Assembly (NCBI RefSeq): GCF_014268785.2
Contig: NZ_JABWRD020000001.1
Coordinates: 1,005,001 to 1,069,000, forward strand
Direction: 5' to 3'
Length of the DNA stretch: 64,000 bases
Source of the DNA: Pseudomonas shirazensis
GTDB lineage: Bacteria > Pseudomonadota > Gammaproteobacteria > Pseudomonadales > Pseudomonadaceae
The position numbers were made by a program, and so were the translations under genes. Every line of letters starts with the position of its first letter. The stretch's first letter is position 1. The notes beneath the pieces are model-generated. The model saw only the letters and a list, made by a program, of their open reading frames with translations, ran no database searches and had not been told where the DNA came from. Below are positions 18,682 through 26,552 of the stretch, in pieces.

Positions 18682-19620
18682 CTAGCCTAGGAGTCGCTCA
18701 AGCGCTCGTTCGATATCGAGTTTGGCCTGCGACGTGATCGTCCCAGGGTATTGGTCGAACATATGCGGTGCCCCAGGGTAAACATGAAGTTCTACCGGCG
18801 CACCGGCGCGAGACAACCTCATCGCGAAGTCGACGCTCTCTTCCATGAACAAATCCAGCGCACCTACCGAGATAAAGGTGGGCGGTAAATTGTTCAGGTC
18901 CTGCTGCATAGCTGCTGAAAAGTAGCCAATGTGCTCGTCGTCAAGACCGTAGTTTCCACGCAGGGCTTCCCAGCAAAACTGATTGGCTTGAGGCGGCCAG
19001 CCAATTTTCCCTGTGGTGATATTGGTCAACGGCGATTCGGCACTACCTGAGCGATAGTCCAGCATCGGATAGATCAAGACCTGACCCATGAGCGGATACT
19101 CACCCCGGTCGCGCGCCAATATTGCCAGGGCTGCAGCGAGCCCACCGCCTGCACTGTGCCCCATCACCACTAATTTTCGGGTGTCAGCGTTGAGGTATTG
19201 ATGATTGCTGAATATCCAGCCAAGCGCTGTGTAGCAATCTTCAAGTGGAGCAGGGAATGGATGTTCAGGTGCAAGTCGGTAATCAACAGCGACGATCACC
19301 GTTTGCAGGTATTGCGCAAGATCGGCCAGATAATCATCTGCCATTTCAGGCTGACCGAGGACGAAACCGCCGCCGTGAACGTAGAGAATCACTGGACAGA
19401 TTTTGCCATCTGTTACGGTGTCGGGTCTGTAGAGACAAAGGCGCAGTCGTGCACCATCCAGCCCATCCGTCCAGACCGTCTGACAACGCGCATGGTCTGG
19501 TGACGTGAAAGTCGCATGGACACGCTTTCTGATGCCAGGCAGCGCATCCAGCGACCAAGTCTCAGCGCCGCTGGCTAAAAAGCTGCGGAAATCGGGGTCA
19601 AGCAGTTCATGTGGTTTCAC
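18682..19620 (-). CDS. HSL-type alpha/beta hydrolase (esterase)
   Basis: A 312-residue alpha/beta hydrolase of the hormone-sensitive-lipase group. The oxyanion-hole motif is HGGGFVLG, the nucleophile elbow is MGHSAGGGLAAA, an acidic residue lies in GALDLFMEESVDF, and His is in PGAPHMFDQ. The open frame reaches 19788, but that part overlaps the transketolase gene and has shadow composition. GTG at 19620 with AAAAGG upstream gives the usual family length and is chosen. It is 61 bases behind the transketolase C-subunit gene on the same strand, so it may be the last gene of that operon and act on an ester or lactone of the same pathway. Confidence 0.8.
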   Translation of the reverse strand: MKPHELLDPDFRSFLASGAETWSLDALPGIRKRVHATFTSPDHARCQTVWTDGLDGARLRLCLYRPDTVTDGKICPVILYVHGGGFVLGQPEMADDYLADLAQYLQTVIVAVDYRLAPEHPFPAPLEDCYTALGWIFSNHQYLNADTRKLVVMGHSAGGGLAAALAILARDRGEYPLMGQVLIYPMLDYRSGSAESPLTNITTGKIGWPPQANQFCWEALRGNYGLDDEHIGYFSAAMQQDLNNLPPTFISVGALDLFMEESVDFAMRLSRAGAPVELHVYPGAPHMFDQYPGTITSQAKLDIERALERLLG

Positions 19621-19681
19621 TGTTGCGCACCTTTTCCCGTCGTGATGAGGCGCTTCTGATCGAAGCGCCCTGAAGATTACG

Positions 19682-20698
19682 CTACAGCCACGCTTTGATT
19701 TGCGCACAAACGGCTGTGGTGGAGATGCCATATCGATCATGCAGCGTCGGCAGCGCACCGGCGTCGAGGAAGGCATCAGGCAGCGCAATCTGCCTGAAAG
19801 TTGGCGTCACGCCATTGCGTAGCAGCAAGCCGGCAACCGCCTCACCCAAACCGCCGATGATCGAGCTGTTTTCTGCGGTGACGACCAAACGTCCAGACTT
19901 GCGCGCCTCGGCGAGGATGGTTTGTTCGTCCAGCGGCTTGATTGTCGGTACGTGCAGCACGGCGACGTCTACGCCATCGGCTTGCAGTGCCTTGGCTGCT
20001 TCCAGCGAGCGCATGGTCATGAGCCCGGTTGAGATGATCAGGACATCTTTGCCAGTGCGCAGCGTCTTGGCCTTGCCGATCTCGAATTTATAGCCGTATT
20101 CATCCAACACCAGCGGCACGTTGCCGCGCAGCAGGCGCATATAAACCGGGCCTTGATGCGCTGCGATCGCAGGCACTGCCTGTTCTATCTCCAAGGCATC
20201 GCACGGGTCGACGATCATAAGGTTAGGCATGGCACGGAAGATCGCCAGATCGTCAGTCGCCTGGTGGCTTGGGCCATAGCCGGTGGTGAGCCCAGGCAAG
20301 CCGCAGACGATCTTGACGTTGAGGTTCTCTTCGGCGATGGCCATGCAGATGAAATCATAAGCGCGGCGTGAAGCGAACACGGCGTAGGTGGTGGCAAAAG
20401 GCACGAAGCCTTCGCGGGCCATACCGGCCGCGGCGCTCATCAGCAATTGCTCGGCCATGCCCATCTGATAGAAGCGATCGGGGTGCGCTTTGGCGAAGAT
20501 ATGCAGGTCGGTGTACTTGGACAGGTCAGCGGAGAGGCCGACGATATCCGCACGTTGCTCGGCAAGCGCCGCCAGGGCATGGCCGAACGGTGCCGATCTG
20601 GTGGCCTGGCCTTCAGAGGCAATGGAGGCAATCATCGCCGAGGTGGTCAGGCGCTTCTTGGCCGGTGCGCCAGTCGAAGTAGGGGCGGCGTTGCTCAT
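19682..20698 (-). CDS. Transketolase, C-terminal subunit
   Basis: This 338-residue split-transketolase subunit has the pyrimidine-binding domain (ADIVGLSADLSKYTDL, FYQMGMAEQLLMSAAAGMA) and the C-terminal domain (DVAVLHVPTIKPLDEQTI). It pairs with the N-terminal subunit, and the genes overlap by ATGA. Split transketolases in catabolic clusters act on unusual ketoses: relatives are known for apulose-phosphate and sulfofructose pathways. No kinase is encoded nearby, which argues against a direct copy of the apiose route. The substrate is unknown. Confidence 0.9.
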   Translation of the reverse strand: MSNAAPTSTGAPAKKRLTTSAMIASIASEGQATRSAPFGHALAALAEQRADIVGLSADLSKYTDLHIFAKAHPDRFYQMGMAEQLLMSAAAGMAREGFVPFATTYAVFASRRAYDFICMAIAEENLNVKIVCGLPGLTTGYGPSHQATDDLAIFRAMPNLMIVDPCDALEIEQAVPAIAAHQGPVYMRLLRGNVPLVLDEYGYKFEIGKAKTLRTGKDVLIISTGLMTMRSLEAAKALQADGVDVAVLHVPTIKPLDEQTILAEARKSGRLVVTAENSSIIGGLGEAVAGLLLRNGVTPTFRQIALPDAFLDAGALPTLHDRYGISTTAVCAQIKAWL

Positions 20699-21543
20699 TG
20701 GTGTTTTCCTTCTTCAAGGTTGTTCAGGGCCAGATCCCATTCGTGTTCTTCCACGCGAATGAAGTGGGTTTTCTCTCGGGTTTCCAGGAACGGCACACCC
20801 TTGCCCATTTTTGTGTCGCAGATGATCACGCGGGGCTGTGCGCCTGGGTGGCTGCGGGCAGCATCGAAGGCGGCGACCAGTGCATCGATGTCATTGCCAT
20901 CGACCCGCTGGGTAAACCAGCCAAACGACTGCCAGCGCTCAACGATGGGTTCGAAAGACAGGATTTCACTCGAATAACCGTCGGCCTGCTGGTTGTTCAC
21001 ATCGACAATGGCGATCAGGTTGTCGAGCTTCCAGTGCGAGGCCGACATCACCGCTTCCCAGGTAGAGCCTTCATTCAGCTCGCCGTCAGACAGCAGGTTG
21101 TAAACGAAGGAGGCTGAATCTTTGCGCTTGAGCGCGAGGCAGGCGCCAACCGCAATGCCCAGGCCTTGGCCCAACGAGCCACCGGTAATTTCCATGCCAG
21201 GGGTGTAGGCGGCCATGCCCGACATCGGCAGGCGGCTGTCGTCGGCCCCGTAGGTTTCCAGCTCTTCGAGCGGGATGATCTGCGCTTCGATCAAGGCTGC
21301 ATACAGCGCAATGGCGTAGTGCCCAATCGACAGGTAGAAGCGGTCACGCTGCTCCCACTCGAGATCTTCGGGGCGATGGTTCATTGCGTGAAAATACGAA
21401 ACCGCAAGCAGATCCGCAGCACCGAGGGCTTGGCCAACATAGCCTTGACCCTGGACTTGACCCATTTTCAGCGCATGCCGGCGGATGTTGTGTGCGCGGT
21501 CGACAAGGGTAATGGCGGCTGCGGATGAAGGATTGTTAGTCAT
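20695..21543 (-). CDS. Transketolase, N-terminal (thiamine diphosphate) subunit
   Basis: A 282-residue subunit with the ThDP/Mg2+ motif region visible as LLSDGELNEGSTWEAVMSA followed by DNLIAIVDVNNQQADG (GDG-x-NN type). The upstream GGSLGQGLGIAVGACLALKR block is also typical. It provides the cofactor diphosphate site and needs the C-terminal subunit, encoded 4 bases overlapping, for activity. It lies 17 bases downstream of the MFS transporter gene in the same operon. Confidence 0.92.
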   Translation of the reverse strand: MTNNPSSAAAITLVDRAHNIRRHALKMGQVQGQGYVGQALGAADLLAVSYFHAMNHRPEDLEWEQRDRFYLSIGHYAIALYAALIEAQIIPLEELETYGADDSRLPMSGMAAYTPGMEITGGSLGQGLGIAVGACLALKRKDSASFVYNLLSDGELNEGSTWEAVMSASHWKLDNLIAIVDVNNQQADGYSSEILSFEPIVERWQSFGWFTQRVDGNDIDALVAAFDAARSHPGAQPRVIICDTKMGKGVPFLETREKTHFIRVEEHEWDLALNNLEEGKHQ

Positions 21544-21560
21544 GATGAAACTCCATTAAC

Positions 21561-22859
21561 TCAACGATTGACCAGGGCGGCAGGGATGCGCAGTACCAGC
21601 GTGGCGCCGGCAAACAGCACGCCGGTAATCAGGTACATGCCGATGGCGCTGGAGCCGGTCACTGTGGTGATCCAGCCAATCAAGTAAGGCGAGCAGAATC
21701 CAGCGAGGTTGGCGAAGCTGTTGACCGCCGCAATACCCGCCGCCGCAGAAACGCCACCCAGCAATGTGGTGGGCAGCATCCAGAACAAGGACGTTGCGGA
21801 TAGGATTCCGGAGGCAGCAAGGCAGAGACTGAGGATGGACAGGGTCACATTGCCACCCACCATCGCGGCCAGGCTCAGGCCGATAGCGCCGGCGATCATG
21901 GGCACGATCAGGTGCCAGCGCCGCTCGCGGTATTTGTCACCACTGCGCCCGACCAGCAGCATTGCCACGATCGCGCAGAGGTAGGGCAGGCTGGTCAGAA
22001 AACCGATATGCAATGGATCGGTAACTCCCGCGTTACGTACCAGGGTCGGCAACCAGAAGGTGATCGCGTACTGGCCCATCACCACGCAGAAGTAGATGGC
22101 GGCCAGCAACCACAGACGGCGGTCGCGAATGAACTCGCCGACGGAGGCATGGGTGACTTTCTGCTGGTTGTCTTCTGCCAGTTCACGGGTGATCAAGGCC
22201 TTTTCTTCGTCATTCAGCCAAGTGGCTTGATGCACCCCATCTTTGAGGTAACTCAACACCAGCAGGCCGACAACGACTGTCGGAATCGCCTCCAGGACGA
22301 ACATCCATTGCCATCCCGCCCAACCATGCACGCCGGCAAAGTGGTTCATGATCCAGCCGGAAAGAGGGCCACCGACCATGCCCGAGAGTGGAATGGCGAT
22401 GAACCACAGCACGGTCATGCGAGCACGACGATAAGACGGGAACCAGTAGGTGAGATACAGCAGTAGCCCGGGCGCGAGGCCGGCTTCGGCGATGCCGAGA
22501 AAGAAACGCAGCGCGTAGAACTGCCAGGCTGTCTCGACGAAGGCGAACAGCGCAGAAATGATCCCCCAGGTGATCATGATCCGGGCGATCCACATCCGTG
22601 CGCCAACCTTGTGCAGGATGATGTTGCTCGGTACCTCGCAAAGGAAGTAACCGATGAAGAACATGCCGGCGCCAAGCCCGTACACCGTTTCGCTGAGGGC
22701 CAGGTCGTTCATCATTTGCAGCTTGGCAAAGCCGACGTTGACGCGATCAAGGTACGCGCACAGGTAGCACAGCATCAGGAACGGCATCAGGCGCCAGGCC
22801 GTTTTACGGTAGGCGGAGGCACGCACGGTCGAAACCGCTTCCAGCGACAGGGTAGTCAT
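21561..22859 (-). CDS. MFS transporter (anion:cation symporter type)
   Basis: A 432-residue, 12-helix major facilitator. CAYLDRVNVGFAKLQM and FFIGYFLCEVPSNIILHKVGAR are hallmarks of the ACS group, which imports organic acids and sugar acids. The frame is open to 22898, but ATG 22859 is preferred because the family begins with a short cytosolic tail and GAGA precedes it. It is second in the operon SDR - MFS - transketolase, so it probably imports the substrate that the SDR and transketolase process. Confidence 0.88.
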   Translation of the reverse strand: MTTLSLEAVSTVRASAYRKTAWRLMPFLMLCYLCAYLDRVNVGFAKLQMMNDLALSETVYGLGAGMFFIGYFLCEVPSNIILHKVGARMWIARIMITWGIISALFAFVETAWQFYALRFFLGIAEAGLAPGLLLYLTYWFPSYRRARMTVLWFIAIPLSGMVGGPLSGWIMNHFAGVHGWAGWQWMFVLEAIPTVVVGLLVLSYLKDGVHQATWLNDEEKALITRELAEDNQQKVTHASVGEFIRDRRLWLLAAIYFCVVMGQYAITFWLPTLVRNAGVTDPLHIGFLTSLPYLCAIVAMLLVGRSGDKYRERRWHLIVPMIAGAIGLSLAAMVGGNVTLSILSLCLAASGILSATSLFWMLPTTLLGGVSAAAGIAAVNSFANLAGFCSPYLIGWITTVTGSSAIGMYLITGVLFAGATLVLRIPAALVNR

Positions 22860-22958
22860 GATGGTCTGATCTCTTGTTTTTATTGACTGCCAGGCCAACA
22901 GACCTGGCTATGTCATCGATCCAGAACCGCACGGGCCGCACAGGCCCGCCAGGTGTGA

Positions 22959-23708
22959 TCAGTGAATCAGCATGCCGCCGTTCACATCCAGCGTGATGCC
23001 TGTGAGGTAAGAGGATAGGTCGCTGGCCAGGAACAGGGCAGCGTTGGCAACGTCCTGCGCGGCGCCTAGGCGGCCCAGCGGAATGCCTTCGATGATCGCG
23101 TGGCGGCGCTCGTCCTGCATCAGCCCGCCAGTGATATCGGTGTGGATCAAACCAGGGGTGATCGAGTTGACGCGAATGTTGTCAGGCCCCAGTTCACGCG
23201 CCATGGCTTTGCCCAGGCCCAGAACGCCGGCCTTGGCTGCGCTGTAGTGCGGGCCGCCGAAGATACCGCCGCCACGCTGGGCAGAAACCGAAGACATGCA
23301 CACGATGCTGCCGGCAGACTGTTGACGCATCAGCGGGATCACGGCTTGGGACATCAGCAGCGTGCCACGCAGGCTCACATCCAGCACCTTGTCGTAGTCT
23401 GAAGGGCGGATGTCGAGGGTCTTCAGCGGTTGGGTGATGCCCGCATTGTTGATGAGCACATCGATGCGACCGTAGTGCTCGATGACCTTGGCGACGGCCT
23501 GCTGAACCTGCGCTTCGTCGGCAACGTTGGCAGCGAGGCCGAGGTGGCCTTCGCCGAGCGATGCAGCGGCATCGCGGGCAGCGGATTCGTCCAGGTCAAT
23601 GATCACCACATGAGCGCCGTGCTGGGCAAACGTGGTAGCGGTAGCGCGGCCAATGCCACGGGCAGATGCAGCACCGGTGATGATTGCGACTTTGCCTTGA
23701 AGAAGCAT
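22959..23708 (-). CDS. SDR-family NAD(P)-dependent oxidoreductase
   Basis: This 249-residue short-chain dehydrogenase has the TGAASARGIGRA cofactor loop, the NNAG motif (INNAGITQPLK), catalytic Ser in CMSSVSAQRG, and YSAAK for Tyr and Lys. The family members closest in feel reduce or oxidise polyols and sugars. As the first gene of the operon with an MFS importer and transketolase, it probably oxidises the imported polyol or sugar to a ketose (inference). Confidence 0.9.
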   Translation of the reverse strand: MLLQGKVAIITGAASARGIGRATATTFAQHGAHVVIIDLDESAARDAAASLGEGHLGLAANVADEAQVQQAVAKVIEHYGRIDVLINNAGITQPLKTLDIRPSDYDKVLDVSLRGTLLMSQAVIPLMRQQSAGSIVCMSSVSAQRGGGIFGGPHYSAAKAGVLGLGKAMARELGPDNIRVNSITPGLIHTDITGGLMQDERRHAIIEGIPLGRLGAAQDVANAALFLASDLSSYLTGITLDVNGGMLIH

Positions 23709-23813
23709 GGTGGGTTACCTCGAATTGTTTTTATTAAGGTCGATCTGCGAAAAATCGATGGGCTCAGCTTGTTCTCCACAGGTGGCCTGAGCAATAAGCC
23801 GAATGTCACTCGA

Positions 23814-23832
23814 TGCTGAAAAAAATTCAGCA
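23814..23832. promoter_or_regulatory. Candidate LysR operator between the SDR and LysR genes
   Basis: The perfect inverted repeat TGCTGAA-N5-TTCAGCA contains the T-N11-A core typical of LysR-type binding sites. It lies 71 bases upstream of the LysR start and 105 upstream of the SDR start. A second inverted repeat, TCGAT-N9-ATCGA, lies at 23740-23758, near the SDR start, where an activation or repression half-site could be. Confidence 0.6.
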
Positions 23833-23903
23833 CTCGTCAAGGCCGCAGCGTGGTGATTGAATGGAAGTAGTCCGATACCTACAAGAAATGCCATGGAGGT
23901 GCC

Positions 23904-24821
23904 ATGCGCACTGCTGCCGATTCACCGATCATCCTGCCACCGCTGAGAGCAATTCAGGCCTTCGAGCAAACGGCTCGCTTCGGCAACGTCGCCAGGGCAG
24001 CGGAAGTGCTGGATTTGACTCCGTCAGCGGTCAGCCATCAACTGGCCAAGCTCGAGGGCATGATCGGCAGGCAATTATTTGTCCGGGCCGCACGCGGTGT
24101 TTCTCTAACGCCGGTCGGGGAGCAATACCTCAAGGAAATCTCCGGCATCCTGCATAGCCTTGCCGTGGCCACCGAACGCGCCGCCAGCGATGTCAGCCTC
24201 GACTGTTTGCGCCTGCACTCATCGCCCAGCTTTGGCCTGCTCTGGCTGATGCCCCGACTGGAAGCTTTTCGCGCGAGTCACCCAGATATTCAGCTCAATC
24301 TTTCCTGCTCATACGAGTCGCTGCACTTCAGCCGGGACAAGATCGATGTGGACATCCGCCATGGCACGCCCAACTGGCCCAGTTACGAGGTGCGTACCGT
24401 GCGCAACGAGAAATTTGCTGTGCTGTGTTCGCCTAAGCTGCTCGCGCAGTGGCCTGTCGGAGCGGCAGCGGATCTGCTGGACCGCGATCTGGTGCTGTCG
24501 GAAGCCACGCTGCTGAAGTGGCCACAGTGGTTTGCCCAGCATGGTTTGGCTCGGCCTGAACGGCCCTATGCACTGAGTTTCGATCGGTCTTACATGTCGC
24601 TGGAAGCCGCCAGCCACGGGCTTGGGTTCGCACTGGAAAGCACCTTACTTGCGCAGAAGTACCTGGCGGCTGGCACGTTGGTCGAGGTTGCGCCGCAATC
24701 ACTTAGCGCGGCGGTGGCGGCGCATCATCTTGTGTTTCCGAAGGCCCACTCGAACTTTCCACGCGTACGGCGCTTTCTGGAGTGGATGGAAAGTGAGCTG
24801 GGGCATGAGTTTGCTTATTGA
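23904..24821 (+). CDS. LysR-type regulator (GcvA-like) of the divergent transketolase operon
   Basis: A 305-residue LysR protein. Its N-terminal HTH reads LRAIQAFEQTARFGNVARAA and LTPSAVSHQLAKLEGMIGRQ, the GcvA-type signature. The effector domain follows, with RLHSSPSFGLLWLMPRLEAF. It is divergent from the SDR-MFS-transketolase operon across 195 bases that contain a T-N11-A palindrome. This is the standard arrangement for an autoregulated LysR activator of the neighbouring catabolic genes. The inducer is probably the substrate or an intermediate. Confidence 0.9.
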   Translation: MRTAADSPIILPPLRAIQAFEQTARFGNVARAAEVLDLTPSAVSHQLAKLEGMIGRQLFVRAARGVSLTPVGEQYLKEISGILHSLAVATERAASDVSLDCLRLHSSPSFGLLWLMPRLEAFRASHPDIQLNLSCSYESLHFSRDKIDVDIRHGTPNWPSYEVRTVRNEKFAVLCSPKLLAQWPVGAAADLLDRDLVLSEATLLKWPQWFAQHGLARPERPYALSFDRSYMSLEAASHGLGFALESTLLAQKYLAAGTLVEVAPQSLSAAVAAHHLVFPKAHSNFPRVRRFLEWMESELGHEFAY

Positions 24822-24850
24822 AGCCGCCGGCATCCAGTGGGAACGACTAT

Positions 24851-25669
24851 TCAGCCTGCGCCGATTTGTTTCAACAGCGCCGCCACAATGGCCTCTGGCC
24901 GGTCTTCTTGCATGAGATGACCGCAATTCTCGACTCGAATACAGGGCTGCTGGGCAATCAGCTCGGCAAGACGCTCGCCCTGCGCATACGGAATCCAAGC
25001 GTCTTCAGCGCCCCACAAAACCGACACCGGGCAACCAAGGCTTGTATATAGCGGCTGAATCTCGTCAGTGAACGCTTGATCCATCTGCGCGATCTGCCGA
25101 TAGAACGCAGGCTGACCAACTTCACCCACCCAAGGGGCACTGTAGATGCGCAGGGCTTCTTCACTCAACGGGTTCGCTGCTGAGGTTTGCAGGTAAGCAG
25201 CCAGCAGCGCGCGGTGCATGTAATCGGGCATTCCAGCAAATGCTGCCTCGTGTTGGCGGACATGCTGGACGAACGGCGAGCCCCACGGAGCCAAAGCGAC
25301 TGCGTCGAACAGGGTAAGAGACGCGTAGCGCAGGCCGTTCAGGTAGTACGCTCGCAGGGCAGTAGCACCGCCGAAGTCATGTGCGAGCACGTCTGGCCGG
25401 TTCAAGCCCCATTGTTTGAAGAGCGCAGTGAGCACGTTGTTCTGGACGGCCAGCGAAACGTCTTGACCCGCCCTCATCTCAGACTGGCCATACCCGACCA
25501 GATCGAAGTAGTACACAGTGCGATGGCCAGCTAGCAGGGGAACGATGCGCCTCCAGACCTGGGAGGAAAAAGGCGTCCCGTGGATGGCTACCAAGGGGGC
25601 GCCTGACCCCATCTTTCCCCATCTGACGGCGTTGCCTTCGATGATTGACGTGCAGGGTAGATCCAGCAT
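24851..25669 (-). CDS. Alpha/beta hydrolase with Asp in the nucleophile elbow (haloalkane-dehalogenase-like)
   Basis: A 272-residue alpha/beta hydrolase. The oxyanion region is IHGTPFSSQVW (30-40). At the nucleophile elbow, where esterases have GxSxG, it reads LAHDFGGAT, so Asp98 replaces Ser. This is the hallmark of haloalkane dehalogenases (HDWG) and fluoroacetate dehalogenases (HDRG). The halide-binding Trp after the Asp is Phe here, so dehalogenation cannot be assumed. The acid would be in WGAEDAWIP and His in ENCGHLMQ. GAGGTG precedes the ATG. It is divergent from an ArsR-like regulator across a perfect palindrome. Confidence 0.8.
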   Translation of the reverse strand: MLDLPCTSIIEGNAVRWGKMGSGAPLVAIHGTPFSSQVWRRIVPLLAGHRTVYYFDLVGYGQSEMRAGQDVSLAVQNNVLTALFKQWGLNRPDVLAHDFGGATALRAYYLNGLRYASLTLFDAVALAPWGSPFVQHVRQHEAAFAGMPDYMHRALLAAYLQTSAANPLSEEALRIYSAPWVGEVGQPAFYRQIAQMDQAFTDEIQPLYTSLGCPVSVLWGAEDAWIPYAQGERLAELIAQQPCIRVENCGHLMQEDRPEAIVAALLKQIGAG

Positions 25670-25677
25670 GGCTCACC

Positions 25678-25709
25678 TCATATTGTCATTTAGCTAAATG
25701 ACAATATGA
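25678..25709. promoter_or_regulatory. Perfect 32-bp palindrome, probable operator of the ArsR-like regulator
   Basis: Two perfect 16-base arms meet at 25693/25694, the left arm being TCATATTGTCATTTAG. The site fills most of the 47-base gap between the divergent hydrolase and regulator genes. A dimeric ArsR/SmtB-type protein bound here would cover both promoters. Each arm contains TTGTCA, which could also serve as a -35 element in both directions. Confidence 0.75.
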
Positions 25710-25716
25710 TGCCGCA

Positions 25717-26049
25717 ATGGACAGATCAATACAGATGAAAGCGATGAGCAGCGAGGTTCGGGTAATGATACTTCGATTGCTTGCCAAGCCTCATGAACAC
25801 TTTGCAGATCAGTGGTCGGCAGATCCTGCTGAACTCGGCGTTTGCATGACGCTAATTGCCAAGGCGCTGGGTGTCGCTCAGCCGACCGCAAGCCGGCATT
25901 TGGAGATTCTTGTGCAGGCGGGGTTTGTAACGGTGGCCAAGAAGCACAGATGGTCGTATTGCGCGCGTAATGAGCCGATGATCGCCGAGTATCTAGAGTG
26001 GCTGGCGCGGGAGTTGGCGATAGGGAAGGGCTCACAGCACGCGGTGTGA
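25717..26049 (+). CDS. ArsR-like winged-helix transcriptional regulator
   Basis: A 110-residue protein with an ArsR/SmtB-type HTH (MSSEVRVMILRLLA, then GVAQPTASRHLEILVQAGFV) and a wing, VAKKHRWSYCARNEP. No CxC metal site of the ArsR alpha-3 type is visible, so it is more likely to sense an organic ligand or a redox signal. The ATG at 25717 has no clear ribosome-binding site. In-frame ATGs at 25735 and 25744 are possible, and the transcript may be leaderless because the promoter overlaps the palindrome. It probably represses both itself and the divergent hydrolase. Confidence 0.82.
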   Translation: MDRSIQMKAMSSEVRVMILRLLAKPHEHFADQWSADPAELGVCMTLIAKALGVAQPTASRHLEILVQAGFVTVAKKHRWSYCARNEPMIAEYLEWLARELAIGKGSQHAV

Positions 26050-26552
26050 GCAAACTCGGTGTACGTGGAGTCTTTCCAGATGGGTCGTGCGCCCTGAAAT
26101 TTGGCTATCTTTTGATCAGGAAGCTTGTCCTCACGTTCGGATTATCTGACTCTGGGCGTAAGCATTAGTAAAAAGTCGCTTCTTACGGTCTTCAGGCCGC
26201 CTAGCTTTGCTTTCGTGCTCAAACTTGCTACCGGCGGGCGACTGCCCCGAATGTGCTGGGTTTTTGTTGTCCTGTATCTCGCCTCCTGTTTCTCAGCAGT
26301 GGCGCCGATCGTATTCGAGTGGCAAGAAAGCAGGTTGGAATGAGCAGCAGAGCGCTCCTGTAAACCTCTACAACCTAGCTGTCCTTGTGATGGCTTTATG
26401 ACTTCACTCCGGTTACGCTCATTTCTCAGCAGGGAGGTGGGCATTGACCTAATGCAGCTTGGGCTTTGCGCGGCTAAACGTTGTAGAGCGTTCAGATACC
26501 TACCTCGTGCTTCTCCGGTCTATGCATTCGACTCAAATCGAGGAAGGAACCC
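26050..26552. other. 503-base non-coding stretch of lower GC
   Basis: No frame here has a good ribosome-binding site or familiar protein sequence. A 72-codon frame from a TTG at 26125 has one hydrophobic stretch, but its composition is not convincing. The region is visibly more AT-rich than its surroundings and opens the accessory patch that ends near 29.1 kb. Confidence 0.4.

Noticed and set aside
24851-25669. Calling the hydrolase a haloalkane dehalogenase
   Set aside because: The Asp nucleophile fits, but the Trp following it in that family is Phe here, so the activity cannot be claimed.
26125-26343. 72-codon frame starting with TTG
   Set aside because: No ribosome-binding site and doubtful composition. 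One hydrophobic stretch is not enough to call a gene.
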